Shown: positions 12,701 through 25,801 of the stretch, in pieces
How the letters are laid out: every line of letters begins with the position of its first letter
How positions within the stretch are numbered: position 1 is the first letter of the stretch
NCBI GenBank assembly: GCA_040954595.2
Contig: CM082588.2
Location: forward strand, 10,168,001-10,232,000
DNA length: 64,000 bases
Direction of reading: 5' to 3'
Source of the DNA: Balanoglossus misakiensis
Lineage: Eukaryota > Hemichordata
Made by a program: the position numbers and the translations under genes
The notes under the pieces: model-generated
Seen by the model: only the letters and a program-made list of their open reading frames with translations
Told to the model about the DNA's origin: nothing
The model's database searches: none

Positions 12701-15700
12701 GGTGACATTGAATGTGATTCTTTGCATTAGGGGAAATGGCGTAGCAAGCCTAATGGTGCATCAGAGTAGATGGTGATGCAAGCTCTGCACTTTGACATAG
12801 GTATTTAATGCATATGCATGGGTATTTAACGTTGACTGTAAATCCTCAGGTTAATACGTGGCCATAAGCACTGTAATTTGACATTGCTAATGCAACGATG
12901 ATATTGAATCTGAGTCTTTGCATCAGGGTAAATGGCGATGCAAGCTTGATGATGCATCTCAGTAGATAGTGATGCAAACACTTCACTTTGACATGGGTAT
13001 TTAATGCATGCGCATTGATATTTAAAGTTGACTCTAAATCCCGAGGTTAATACATGGCCAAAAGCACTGTAATTTAAAATTACTAATGCAAGGGTGACAT
13101 TGAATATGGATAAATGGTGAAGCAAACGTGATGATGCATCAGGATAGATGGTGTTCCAAGCCCTTCACATTGACTTTTGAATATAATGCATATGGGGATT
13201 TAATGTTGACTGTAAATCCTCAGGTTAATACGTGGCCATAAGCACTGTAATTTGACATTGCTAATGCAACGATGATATTGAATCTGAGTCTTTGCATCAG
13301 GGTAAATGGCGATGCAAGCTTGATGATGCATCTCAGTAGATAGTGATGCAAACACTTCACTTTGACATGGGTATTTAATGCATGCGCATTGATATTTAAA
13401 GTTGACTCTAAATCCCGAGGTTAATACATGGCCAAAAGCACTGTAATTTAAAATTACTAATGCAAGGGTGACATTGAATATGGATAAATGGTGAAGCAAA
13501 CGTGATGATGCATCAGGATAGATGGTGTTCCAAGCCCTTCACATTGACTTTTGAATATAATGCATATGGGGATTTAAAGTTGATTGTAAATCCCTAGGTT
13601 AATAATGGCCAAAAGCACTTTTATTTGACATTGCTAATGCAACGGTGACATTGAATCTGATTCTATGCATAAGGGTAAATGGCGATGCAGGCTTGATGAT
13701 GCATCACGGTAGATAGTGATGCAAACAGTTCACTTTGACATGGGTATTAAATGCATATGGGGATTTCAAGTTGATTACAAATCCTTGGGTTAATACGCAT
13801 CCAAAAGCACTGTAATTTGACATTGCTAATGAAATGGTGACATTGAATGTAATTCTTTGCATTAGGGGAAATGGCTAAGCAAGCTTAATGATGCATTGGA
13901 GTAGATGGTGATGCAAGCTATGCATTTTGACATAGGTATTTAATGCATGTGCATGGGTATTTAATGTTGACTGTAAATCCCTAGGTTAATACATGTCCAA
14001 AAGCACTGTAATTTAAAATTGCTAATGCAAGGGTGACATTGAATCTGATTCTTTGCATCAGGGCAAATTCTGAAGAATGCTTGATGATGCACCAGGGTCA
14101 ATGGTGATGCAATCACTAAACTTTGACACCGGGGTTTAAAATGTATACAGGGGGATTAAAAGTTGACTGTAAATCCCTGGGTTAATACAAGTCCAAAAGC
14201 ACTTTAATTTGACATTGCTAATACAACGGTGACATTTAATCTGATTCTTTGCATCAGGGAAAATGGCGAAGCAAGCTTAATAATGCATTGGAGTATATGG
14301 TGATGCAAGCTCTGCATTTTGACATAGGTATTAAATGTATATGCAAGGGTATTTAAAGTTGTCCGTACATCCCGAGGTTAATACGTGGCCATAGGCACTG
14401 TAATTTGACATTGCTAATGCTACCGTGATACTAAATCTGATTCTTTGCATCAGGGAAAATGGTGAAGCAAGCTTGATGATGCATCAGGATAGATGGTGTT
14501 TCAAGCCCTTCACATTGACATTAGAATATAATGCATATGGGGATTTAAAGTTGATTGTAAATCCCCAGGTTAGTATACGGCCAAACGAACTGTAATTTGA
14601 CATTGCTAATGCAAGGGTGACATTGAATCTGATTCTTTGCATTAGGGCAAATGGCGAAGCAAGCTTGATGATGCATCACGGTAGATATTGATGCAAACAC
14701 TTCGCTTTGACATGGGTATAAAATTCATATGGGGATTTCAAGTTGATTATAAATCCCTGGGTTAATATGTGGCCGAAAGCACTTTTATTTGCCATTGCTA
14801 ATGCTATGGTGACACTGATTATTTGCATCAGGGTTAATGGCGAAACAAACTTGATGATGCATCAGGGTAGATGGTTTTTCAAGCCCTTCACATTGACATT
14901 GGAATATAATGCATATGGGGATTTAAAGTTGACTGTAAATCGCCAGGTTAATACGTGGCCAAAAGCACAGTAATTTGACATTGCGAATGCAACAGTGACA
15001 TTTAATGTGATTCTTTGCATTAGGGCAAATGGCGAAGCATGCTTGACGATGCATTACTGTAGATAGTGATGCAAACACTTCGCTTTGACATGGGTATAAA
15101 AAGCATATGGGGATTTCAAGTTGATTATAAATCCCGATGTTTATACATGGCCAAAAGCACAGTAATTTGACATTGCTAATGCAATGGTGACATTGAATCT
15201 GATTCTTTGCATCAGCGTAAATGGCGAAGCATGCTTGATGATGCATCACAGTAGATAGTGATGCAAACACTTCGCTTAGACATGGGTATAAAAAGCATAT
15301 AGGGATTTCAAGTAGATTATAAATCCCTGTGTTAATACGTGTCCAAAAGCACTGTAATTTGACATTGCTAATGCAATGTTGACACTATATCTGATTCTTT
15401 GCATCAGGGCAAATGGGGAAGCAGCTTGATGATGGATCAGGGTAGATGGTATTTCAAGCCCTTCACATTGACATTGGAATATAACGCATATGGGGATTTA
15501 AAGTTGATTGTAAATCCCCAGGTTGATACGTGGCCATAAGCACTGTAGTTTGACATTGCTAATGCTACCGTGACATTAAATCTGATTCTTTCCATCGGGG
15601 TAAATTGTGAAGCAAGCTTGATGATGCATCAGGACAGATGGTGTTTCAAGCCCTTCACATTGACAATGGAATATAACGCATATGGGGATTTAAAGTTGAT

Positions 15701-18700
15701 TGAAAATCCCTAGGTTAATACATGTCCAAAAGCACTGTAATTTAAAATTGCTAATGCAAGGGTGACATTGAATCTGATTCTTTGCATTAGGGGGAATGGC
15801 GATGCAAACCTAATGATGCATCAGAGTAGATGGTGATGCAAGCTCTGCACTTTGACATAGGTATTTAATGTATATGCATGGGTATTTAAAGTTGTCTGTA
15901 AATTCCCAGGTTAATACGTGGCAATAAGCACTGTAATTTGACATTGCTAATGAAATGGTGACGCTGAATGTGATTTTTTGCATCAGGGTAAATTGTGAAG
16001 CAAGCTTGATGATGCATCAGGATAGATGGTGTTTCAAGCCCTTCACTTGACATTGGAATATAACGCATATGGGGATTTAAAGTTAATTGCAAATCCATAG
16101 GTTAATACATGGCCAAAAACACTGTAATTTAAAATTGCTAATGCAATGGTGACATTGAATGTGATTCTTTGCATTAGGGGAAATGGCGTAGCAAGCCTAA
16201 TGGTGCATCAGAGTAAATGGTGATGCAAGCTCTGCACTTTGACATAGGTATTTAATGTATATGCATGGGTATTTAAAGTTGTCTGTAAATTCCCAGGTTA
16301 ATACGTGGCAATAAGCACTGTAATTTGACATTGCTAATGAAATGGTGACGCTGAATGTGATTTTTTGCATCAGGGTAAATTGTGAAGCAAGCTTGATGAT
16401 GCATCAGGATAGATGGTGTTTCAAGCCCTTCACTTGACATTGGAATATAACGCATATGGGGATTTAAAGTTAATTGCAAATCCATAGGTTAATACATGGC
16501 CAAAAACACTGTAATTTAAAATTGCTAATGCAATGGTGACATTGAATGTGATTCTTTGCATTAGGGGAAATGGCGTAGCAAGCCTAATGGTGCATCAGAG
16601 TAAATGGTGATGCAAGCTCTGCACTTTGACATAGGTATTTAATGGATATGCATGGGTATTTAATGTTGACTGTAAATCATCAGGTTAATACGTGGCCATA
16701 AGCACTGTAATTTGACATTGCTAATGCAACGGTGACATTGAATCTGATTCTTTGCATAAGGGTGAATGGCGATGCAAGCTTGATGATGCATCACGGTAGA
16801 TAGTGATGCAAACACTTCACTTTGACATGGGTATCAAATGCATATGGGGATTTGCTAATGCTACCATGACACTAAATCTGATTTTTTGCATCAGGGAAAA
16901 TGGTGAAGCAAGCTTGATGATGCATCATGATAGATGGTGTTTCAAGCCCTTCACATTGACATTGGAATATAACGCATATGGGGATTTAAAGTTGATTGTA
17001 AATCCCCAGGTTGATACGTGGCCATAAGCACTGTAGTTTGACATTGCTAATGCTACCGTGACATTAAATCTGATTCTTTCCATCGGGGTAAATTGTGAAG
17101 CAAGCTTGATGATGCATCAGGACAGATGGTGTTTCAAGCCCTTCACATTGACAATGGAATATAACGCATATGGGGATTTAAAGTTGATTGAAAATCCCTA
17201 GGTTAATACATGGCCAAAAGCACTGTAATTTACAATTGCAAATGCAATGGTGACATTGAATGTCATTCTTTGCATTAGGGGAAATGGCGTAGCGAGCATA
17301 ATGGTGCATCAGAGTAGATGGTGATGCAAGCTATGCATTGTGACATAGGTATTTAATGCCTATGCATGGGTATTTAATGTTGACTGTAAATCCCCAGGTT
17401 AATACATGTCCAAAAGCACTGTAATTTTAAATTGCTAATGCAAGGGTGATATTGAATCTGATTCTTTGCATCAGGGCAAATTCTGAAGAATGCTTGATGA
17501 TGCACCAGGGTCAATGATGATGCAATCACTAAACTTTGACACCGGGGTTTAAAATGTATACAGGGGGATTAAAAGTTGACTGTAAATCCCCAGGTTTCAA
17601 GCCCTTCACATTGACATTGGAATATAACGCATACGGGGATTTAAAGTTGATTATAAATCCCCAGGTTAATACATGGCCAAAAGCAATGGTGACATTGAAT
17701 GTGATTCTTTGCATTAGGGGAAATGGCGTAGCAAGCCTAATGGTGCATCAGAGTAGATGGTGATGCAAGCTCTGCATTTTGACATAGGTATTAAATGTAT
17801 ATGCAAGGGTATTTAAAGTTGTCCGTACATCCCGAGGTTAATACGTGGCCATAGGCACTGTAATTTGACATTGCTAATGCTACCGTGATACTAAATCTGA
17901 TTCTTTGCATCAGGGAAAATGGTGAAGCAAGCTTGATGATGCATCAGGATAGATGGTGTTTCAAGCCCTTCACATTGACATTAGAATATAATGCATATGG
18001 GGATTTAAAGTTGATTGTAAATCCCCAGGTTAGTAAACGGCCAAACGAACTGTAATTTGACATTGCTAATGCTACAGTGACATTGAATCTGATTCTTTGC
18101 ATTAGGGCAAATGGCGAAGCAAGCTTGATGATGCATCACGGTAGATATTGATGCAAGCACTTCGCTTTGACATAGGTATAAAATTCATATGGGGATTTCA
18201 AGTTGATTATAAATCCCTGGGTTAATATGTGGCCGAAAGCACGTTTATTTGCCATTGCTAATGCTATGGTGACACTGATTATTTGCATCAGGGTTAATGG
18301 CGAAACAAACTTGATGATGCATCAGGGTAGATGGTTTTTCAAGCCCTTCACATTGACATTGGAATATAATGCATATGGGGATTTAAAGTTGACTGTAAAT
18401 CGCCAGGTTAATACGTGGCCAAAAGCACAGTAATTTGACATTGCGAATGCAACAGTGACATTTAATGTGATTCTTTGCATTAGGGCAAATGGCGAAGCAT
18501 GCTTGACGATGCATTACTGTAGATAGTGATGCAAACACTTCGCTTTGACATGGGTATAAAAAGCATATGGGGATTTCAAGTTGATAATAAATCCCGATGT
18601 TTATACATGGCCAAAAGCACTGTAATTTGACATTGCTAATGCAATGGTGACATTGAATCTGATTCTTTGCATCAGCGTAAATGGCGAAGCATGCTTGATG

Positions 18701-21267
18701 ATGCATCACAGTAGATAGTGATGCAAACACTTCGCTTAGACATGGGTATAAAAAGCATATAGGGATTTCAAGTAGATTATAAATCCCTGTGTTAATACGT
18801 GTCCAAAAGCACTGTAATTTGACATTGCTAATGCCATGTTGACATTATATCTGATTCTTTGCATCAGGGCAAATGGGGAAGCAGCTTGATGATGGATCAG
18901 GGTAGATGGTATTTCAAGCCCTTCACATTGACATTGGAATATAACGCATATGGGGATTTAAAGTTGATTGTAAATCCCCAGGTTAATACGTGGCCATAAT
19001 CACTGTAATTTGACATTGCTAATGAAATGGTGACGCTGAATGTGATTTTTTTGCATCAGGGTAAATTGTGAAGCAAGCTTGATGATGCATCAGGATAGAT
19101 GGTGTTTCAAGCCCTTCACTTGACATTGGAATATAACGCATATGGGGATTTAAAGTTAATTGCAAATCCCTAGGTTAATACATGGCCAAAAACACTGTAA
19201 TTTAAAATTGCTAATGCAATGGTGACATTGAATGTGATTCTTTGCATCAGGGCAAATGGCGAAGCAGCTTGATGATGCATCAGGATAGATGGTGATGCAA
19301 GCTCTGCACTTTGACATAGGTATTTAATGCATATGCATTGGTATTTAAAGTTGTCTGTAAATTCCCAGGTTAATACGTGGCCATAAGCACTGTAATTTGA
19401 CATTGCTAATGCAACGATGATATTGAATCTGATTCTTTGCATCAGGGTAAATGGCGATGCAAGCTTGATGATGCATCACGGTAGATAGGGATGCAAACAC
19501 TTCACTTTGACGTGGGTGTTAAATGCATATGGGGATTTGCTAATGCTACCGTGACACTAAATCTGATTCTTTGCATCAGGGAAAATGGTGAAGCAAGCTT
19601 GATGATGCATCAGGATAGATGGTGTTTCAAGCCCTTCACATTGACATTAGAATATAATGCATATGGGGATTTAAAGTTGATTGTAAATCCCCAGGTTAGT
19701 ATACGGCCAAACGAACTGTAATTTGACATTGCTAATGCTACAGTGACATTGAATCTGATTCTTTGCATTAGGGCAAATGGCGAAGCAAGCTTGATGATGC
19801 ATCACGGTAGATATTGATGCAAGCACTTCGCTTTGACATGGGTATAAAATTCATATGGGGATTTCAAGTTGATTATAAATCCCTGGGTTAATATGTGGCC
19901 GAAAACACTTTTATTTGCCATTGCTAATGCTATGGCGACACTAAATCTGATTCTTTGCATCAGGGTAAATTGTAAAGAAAGCTTGATGATGCATCAGTAT
20001 AGATGGTGTTTCAAGCCGTTCAAGTTAACATTGCAATATAATGCATATGGGGATTTAAAGTTGATTGTAAACCCCCAAGTTAATACATGGCCAAACGCTC
20101 AGTAAATTGACATTGCTAATGCTATGGTGACACTGATTATTTGCATCAGGGTTAATGGCGAAACAAACTTGATGATGCATCAGGGTAGATGGTATTTCAA
20201 GCCCTTCACATTGACATTGGCATATAATGCATATGGGGATTTAAAGTTGAGTGTAAATCCCTAGGTTAATACATAGCCAAAAGCACTGTAATTTGACATG
20301 GCTAATGCTACTGTGATACTAAATCTGATTCTTTGCACCAGGGCATATAACGAAGCATGCTTGATGATGCATCAGGATCAATGGTGATGGAGACACTGCA
20401 CTTTGACATGTGTATTTAATGCATATGCACTGATGTTTAAAGTTGACTGTAAATCGCCAGGTTAATATGTGGCCAAAAGCACAGTAATTTGACATTGCGA
20501 ATGCAATGGTGACATTGAATCTGATTCTTTGCATTACGGCAAATGGCGAAGCATGCTTGACGATGCATTACTGTAGATAGTGATGCAAACACTTCGCTTT
20601 GACATGGGTATAAAAAGCATATGGGGATTTCAAGTTGATTATAAATCCCGATGTTAATACATGGCCAAAAGCAGTGTAATTTGACATTGCTAATGCAATG
20701 GTGACACTATATCTGATTCTTTGCATCAGGGCAAATGGCGAAGCAGCTTGATGATGCATCAGGATAGATGGTGATGCAAGCTCTGCACTTTGACATGGGT
20801 ATAAAATGCTTGCTGAGGGGGATTTAAAGTTGTCGAAACAAACTTGATGATGCATCAGGGTAGATGGTATTTCAAGCCCTTCACATTGACATTGGAATAT
20901 AGTGCATATGGGGATTTAAAGTTGATTGTAAATCCCCAGGTTAATACCTGGCCAAAAGCACTGTAATTTGACATTGCTAATGCAATGGTGACACTATATC
21001 TGATTCTTTGCATCAGGGCAAATGGCGAAGCAGCTTGATGATGCATCAGGATAGATGGTGATGCAAGCTCTGCACTTTGACATGGGTATAAAATGCTTGC
21101 TGAAGGGGATTTAAAGTTGTCGAAACAAACTTGATGATGCATCAGGGTAGATGGTATTTCAAGCCCTTCACATTGACATTGGAATATGGTGCATATGTGG
21201 ATTTAAAGTTGATTGTAAATCCCCAGGTTAATACGTGGCCAAAAGCACTGTAATTTGACATTTCTAA
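6702..21267. repeat. ~190-bp AT-rich satellite array with higher-order units
   Basis: A monomer of about 190 bp (range about 178-196) fills this 14.6 kb, roughly 75 monomers. Diagnostic phrases recur in fixed order: TTTGACATTGCTAATG, CTGATTCTTTGCATCAGGG, GATGATGCATCA, CTTTGACAT(A/G)GGTAT, then TAAATCCCCAGGTTAATAC and GGCCAAAAGCACTGTAA. Landmark positions 6800, 6996, 7187, 7383, 7561 and 7753 give the period. Adjacent monomers differ by 10-25%, but multi-monomer blocks are near-identical: 12826-13125 with 13200-13499, 15886-16098 with 16273-16485 and 9700-9912, and 14743-15270 with 18203-18730. This indicates a higher-order structure. The many 60-115-codon ORFs are repeat by-products. Confidence 0.95.
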
Positions 21268-21406
21268 TGATGGTGAGATGTTGTTTGCTCCCCAGGGAGT
21301 TGAATGGAATAGTAAGGTCCAACGACCTAGGTCAAATTACCATGGGACAACTTTAAAGCATGTTGAGATTTAATGTGCTACATAAGTTATAAATATTATA
21401 TTAATA
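21268..21406 (+). repeat. SINE 3' tail fragment
   Basis: Contains GCTCCCCAGGGAGTTGAATG, CCAACGACCTAGGTCAAAT and GTGCTACATAAGTTATAAAT. This matches the 3' two-fifths of the full SINEs at 23005 and 41072. It abuts the end of the satellite array directly. Confidence 0.75.
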
Positions 21407-21410
21407 TTTA

Positions 21411-22044
21411 GGGGTTATTACACGAATTTTGGTCGATAACGCGTCGTATTCGAGTGATGTCCGTATTTTGATGAGTTGCGCTTCGCAACGAGTCAAAATA
21501 CAGACATCACGAGAATGCGTCGCGTTATCGACCAAAATTCGTGTAATAACCTCTTTATCATACATGCCTACCTATAAAACAGTACGATTTGCAGAAATGC
21601 GCCGAGAAAAATAATTTCAAATTTGAACCGGGCGCTGGGATCACGGCAGTAGCCATGTTGTGACGTATGACGTGTGGGCCGTAGTATCATTTTAAGGGGG
21701 TTGGCAGCTTTCATTACGATGGGCACATCCACATTCTAAATAAAATTGTCTACGTTCTCTTTCAAAATATCATGTTAACAATTATTTTGCATTGAGAATT
21801 TCGAAGAACTAAAACTGATGCATTCAACATGACAAAACCGCCAGCTTTGAAAACTTTATTACAGCTTCTAATAACCGAATTTTACAACACCCCTCTCCAC
21901 TATGCCCCGTGTGTCGCTCGCGCGCGCAGTGAACTGTCACGCCGAGACGTGGACGCGATATTTTCACATTGTGAAATACCGTAAAATATCTTCGGGGCGA
22001 GAACAATAGAAAGTGTTAAATACAGGCGTTGCATGTATGATAAT
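21411..22044. mobile_element. Fold-back element (634 bp) with terminal palindrome
   Basis: This sequence interrupts the block that elsewhere reads TTAATATT followed by ATTACATAAACAAC (compare 24040), so it is an insertion. It begins with a ~139-bp near-perfect palindrome at 21413-21551. A second inverted pair, TTATCATACATGC at about 21554 and GCATGTATGATAA ending near 22044, encloses the rest. No transposase ORF is present. Confidence 0.6.
21413..21551. repeat. 139-bp near-perfect palindrome
   Basis: The left arm begins GGTTATTACACGAATTTTGG and the right arm ends with its complement CCAAAATTCGTGTAATAACC. The tip is the GC-rich loop GTTGCGCTTCGCAAC. Arms are about 68 bp with a few mismatches. 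Confidence 0.9.
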
Positions 22045-23004
22045 ATTACATAAACAACACTCTTACTTAGCTAAGGAAGTGGTCAGGTGAAATATATTTG
22101 CAGAGCTGACCAATTCTTTAAGGAAAATTAAAGTTGGGTATTTTGGATGTATTCATACCTACAAACTGTGTTATGTATGGGACGTTGATGTTGCCTAATA
22201 CGTCTCCACATTAACTTGAATTATTAACAGCAGCTATACAAGGCAGCGTATGGAAAGATCATTGTAAGACATACACAACACTTTTATGGAGCATGGGAAA
22301 TGTTCATGAGAACTGTGTTCTCGGAGCTCAAAACTGTGTTATGAGAAATTCAAGCTGCTAAACTTGCGTGTCTCTAAATTTACTGAAACCGTGATAATGA
22401 GCAAAAGAAGGCAACGTATAGGAATGCCATTCTACCACATACTGTTACTCAACACTTCTATTAAGCATGGGAAATAGTATTGAGAACAGTATTCTCAAAG
22501 TTGACAAACTGTGTTATGTGTAGAATATCCAAATTGCCTAATTGGCAATCGTTAGCAACCAGTTGTCTTCAAGAGGGTTTGGGGCACCAACCTCAACATG
22601 CTTTAAGTCTTTAGTGATCTAGCAAGTTAGCCTGCATATCGAGCAACTGTTAATGGAGTGAGTTGCTCAATGATAGGAAACTCCTTTGTTCATTTTCAAA
22701 ATAAAAACCAAAAATGTGAACAAAACACACTGAATTATGTATGGGATATATGGGATTGCCTAATTTGCGTGTCTCCACATTTACTTAAACTCTCACAGGG
22801 AGACAAATGTCACAGCAGACGGAAAAATGATTATGCCACACACAGCACTTTTATTTAGCACGGGAACTGGTCTTGGGAAATGGGAGCTGACACACTGAAT
22901 TTTTGGAAATTCAAAGAGCCTAATATGCATGTTTCCATATTTGCTTAAACCCTGACTGAGAGCTGAACAAGGCACTAAATGGAAAGGTCATTGTGCCACA
23001 TAAA
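22045..23004. repeat. Copy of repeated block (partial), no gene
   Basis: Starts ATTACATAAACAACACTCTT and carries GTGGTCAGGTGAAATATATT, GAGCTGACCAATTCTTTAAGG, and CCTTTGTTCATTTTCAAAAT followed by CAAAACACACTGAATTATG. All are shared with 24050-24380, 37977-38330 and 42073-42366. Position 22118 is an empty TTAA site equivalent to the filled one at 23415. Confidence 0.7.
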
Positions 23005-23337
23005 GTCATAGTCCAGTCGTTAGAGCATCAGACCCATAATCAAAGAATCAAGGGTTTGATCCCTGGCATGGTTGTGGTGTTGTGGTGTTTACATCTCCTT
23101 GCCTCTCCCCGCCCATAAGAAAAGGTAATTTGGTGGATCCGATATTGTAATGAGTATGTTTAGGTCTGCTGTGCTGATATAAAAGCTGCACATGTGAGCT
23201 GTTGTTTGCTCCCCATGGAGTGGGATGGAATATTTTAGGTCCACCGACCTAGGTCAAATTACCATGGGAAACACTTTGAAGCAGCACATTGAGATTTATT
23301 GTGTAATGTGCTATATAAGTAATAAATATTATATTGA
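23005..23337 (+). mobile_element. tRNA-derived SINE, copy 1
   Basis: The 5' part is tRNA-like. Box A resembles GTCCAGTCGTTAGAGCA and is followed by an anticodon-stem-like GACCCATAATC. A T-stem/box B resembles GGGTTTGATCCCTGG. A non-tRNA body follows, with GCTCCCCATGGAGTGG and ACCGACCTAGGTCAAAT, then an AT-rich tail with GTGCTATATAAGTAATAAAT. The copy at 41072-41422 is about 95% similar. Tail-only copies at 21268, 23908, 37841 and 41940 suggest repeated 5' truncation or co-duplication. It is not a functional tRNA gene because the acceptor stem does not pair. Confidence 0.75.
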
Positions 23338-23418
23338 TATCATTACATAAACAACACTCTTACTTAGCAAAGGAAGTGGTCAGGTGAACTATATTCGCAG
23401 AGCTGACCAATTGTTTAA

Positions 23419-23749
23419 AGGGGCAAAGTCTCTCTTTCGCCACCATTGTTCAATTAAGTTTGATACATGAACCCATTTATGTTATTCTACATGTGGCTAT
23501 ATAGTGAATCAACATTCAACCAACAACTTTCATCCCGTTTGTAGAATCTGAGAGTAAAAATCTCGCAAAAATGAATAAATGGTAAACACCGATTATTCAT
23601 TTTGGCGAGTTTTTTCATTCTTGTGTGTACAAGTGGGGTGGAAGTTGTGTTTGGTCGAACATTGATTCACTATACAGCCAACATAAACGATGTCTTGTAT
23701 CAAACATAATTAATGGTAAAAAGGGCAGCGAGAGAGACACTTTGTCCCT
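23419..23749. mobile_element. TTAA MITE (331 bp) of the Kolobok-like family
   Basis: The ends are AGGGGCAAAGTCTCTC and, inverted, GAGAGACACTTTGTCCCT. They are flanked by TTAA on both sides (23415-23418 and 23750-23753). The paralogous sequence near 22118 (CCAATTCTTTAAGGAAAATT) is the empty site with a single TTAA. The interior shares ATATAGTGAATCAACATTC, GAGAGTAAAAA and AAAATGAATAA with the first 170 bp of the autonomous element at 25510, so it is a probable non-autonomous derivative. Confidence 0.88.
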
Positions 23750-23811
23750 TTAAGTAAAATTCAAGTTGTGTAATGTGGACATATTCACATTTACAAACTG
23801 TTTTATAGTCA

Positions 23812-23907
23812 CATGGGGATTAAATGCATATGCATGTGTATTTAAAGTTAACTGTAAATCCCCAGGTTAATACGTGGCCAAAAGCACTGTAATTTGACAT
23901 TTCTAAA
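23812..23907. repeat. Isolated satellite fragment
   Basis: Half a satellite monomer (CACATGGGGATTAAATGCAT through CCAAAAGCACTGTAATTTG), again placed directly 5' of a SINE tail. Confidence 0.8.
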
Positions 23908-25505
23908 GATGGTGAGATGTTGTTTGCTCCCCAGGGAGTTGAATGGAATATTTATGTCCAACGACCTAAATCAAATGACCATGGGACAACTTTAAAGCAC
24001 ATTGAGATTTAATGTGCTACATACGTTATAAATATTATATTAATATTATTACATAAAAAACACTCTTGCTTAGCAAAGGAAGTGGTCAGGTGAAAAATAT
24101 TTGCACAGCTGACCAATTATTTAAGGAATATTAAAGTTGGGTAATTTGGACGTATTCATACGGGTGTTGGTCAATGGAAAGTCCTTTGTTCATTTTCAAA
24201 ATGGCAACCAAAAATGCGAACAAAACACACTGAATTCTGTACGGGATATTGATGTTGCCTAATTTGCGTGTTTCCACATTTACTTAAACTCTCACACGGA
24301 GACAAATGTCACAGCAAACGGAAAAATGACTATGCTACACACAACACTTTTATTGATCATGGGAAATGTTCATGAGAATTGTGTTATGGTACTTTCCGGG
24401 GCTCACGAACTGTGTTATGGGAAATCTGACAAGGAATCTAAACTGTACCACATACACAACACTTTTATTAAGCGTGGGACATGGTCCTGAGAACAATATT
24501 CTCAGAGCTGACAAACTGTGTTATGTGAAATTCATGTTGCCTATTTCATGATAATGGCTTGTGGTACACAAGGGTTAACAGCAATCAGCAATTGCTTGTA
24601 TGATAGGTATGATGATCGATTTATAAATTTCAATGGTATAATAATGGGCAACACATGTGGAAGTGTTTAATAAACAGTTAACTAATGTGGTGATGGTTTG
24701 TGGTAAAATTGAGGGTACACAGATTATAATGGGCCAAAACAATGAATATAATAGAGGTTGATGATGGTGAAGGGTTTCATATGAATGGTGTAATAAAGGT
24801 TAACAAATGTGGTGATAGCTTTGGTGTACAGGGCTGTTGATATATTTAGTAATGACAAAGGTATAATAATGATAAAAGCTTAAATAAGTGTTGGGGCACA
24901 ATCTTCACGATGGTTCATTCATTGGTTAATGTGTATATTTTATTAATATCATGCTATTGTTTATCAGTTAGATCATAATCAGGATTTTTCCATGCACATC
25001 GTCACCATGATTCAGCGGAATTCTTCTGAATAGTACCTGTGATCATTTTTCCGCACCGACGCATTGTACGCGACAGACATGCAGAAAATATTAACATGTA
25101 ACTCACAGGCATAATGTTAAATCTAAACGACTGTACGTTAGGTTAGCTTTACCTCCCCACCCCATCCAAATTCCAAATTTAGCTTGCCATGCAGTTTTCG
25201 GGTAGTACCAATTCGGAAACTTTCATGGTTCATTCATCGAACCAAATATTGGATTTGACACACTGTGCCATGGGTGGGTAAAGCATGGTGAAATGTTGGC
25301 GGTAAACTTTAACCAGGCAGGTCACATGAAATGAAGATATTATCCTTTGAGTTTGATGACATACATGATAAGATATGTCAGTTTTGACACCTTTTTGCAG
25401 ACATAGATGCTGATGTATTTTTTCCATTGGACACAGTAGTCAAAGTCCAGTCTGTGTTTAAAATGATACCCTGGTCACACACAGTGAGAAATATCAGCCT
25501 TTGAC
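23908..25505. repeat. Repeated block copy A (SINE tail plus ~1.5 kb)
   Basis: Collinear with 37841-39602 at roughly 93-96% by eye. It begins with a SINE tail (23908-24044), followed by the ATTACATAAA block and a long AT-rich segment with TTCATTGGTTAATGTGTATA and CCTCCCCACCCCATCCAAA. Copy A lacks about 150 bp present in copy B at about 38450-38600. That gap is bounded in copy B by a repeated GCTGACAAACTGTGTTAT, consistent with a deletion between short direct repeats. No gene is seen. Confidence 0.8.
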
Positions 25506-25801
25506 TTAAAGGGACAAAGTCTCTCTCTTTTTGCCTTTTTTCCATTACTTTTGATTCATTCAAAACACTGTGTATGTTATTTTAAATGTTGATATATAGT
25601 GAATCAACGTTCGACCACACACAAGTTCCATCCCGCTTGTAGACACGAGAGTAAAAAAATCACCAAAATGAATAATCGTTCTTTACCATTTATTCGAGCG
25701 CGGACGCGGGCCGGGCTTCGATCATTACCAATGTGCGCATGTGCAAGGGTATATACACAAAATGAAACGTCATACATATAATTATAGCTGTAGCGACAGT
25801 C

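Noticed and set aside
6709-21142. Dozens of 60-115-codon ORFs within the satellite
   Set aside because: They recur with monomer or higher-order spacing on both strands, shift frame with monomer indels and have no protein-like constraint.
23005-23075. Possible functional tRNA gene
   Set aside because: Box A and box B are recognisable, but the acceptor stem does not pair, no CCA-compatible 3' end exists and the sequence is part of a ~340-bp SINE repeated at 41072.
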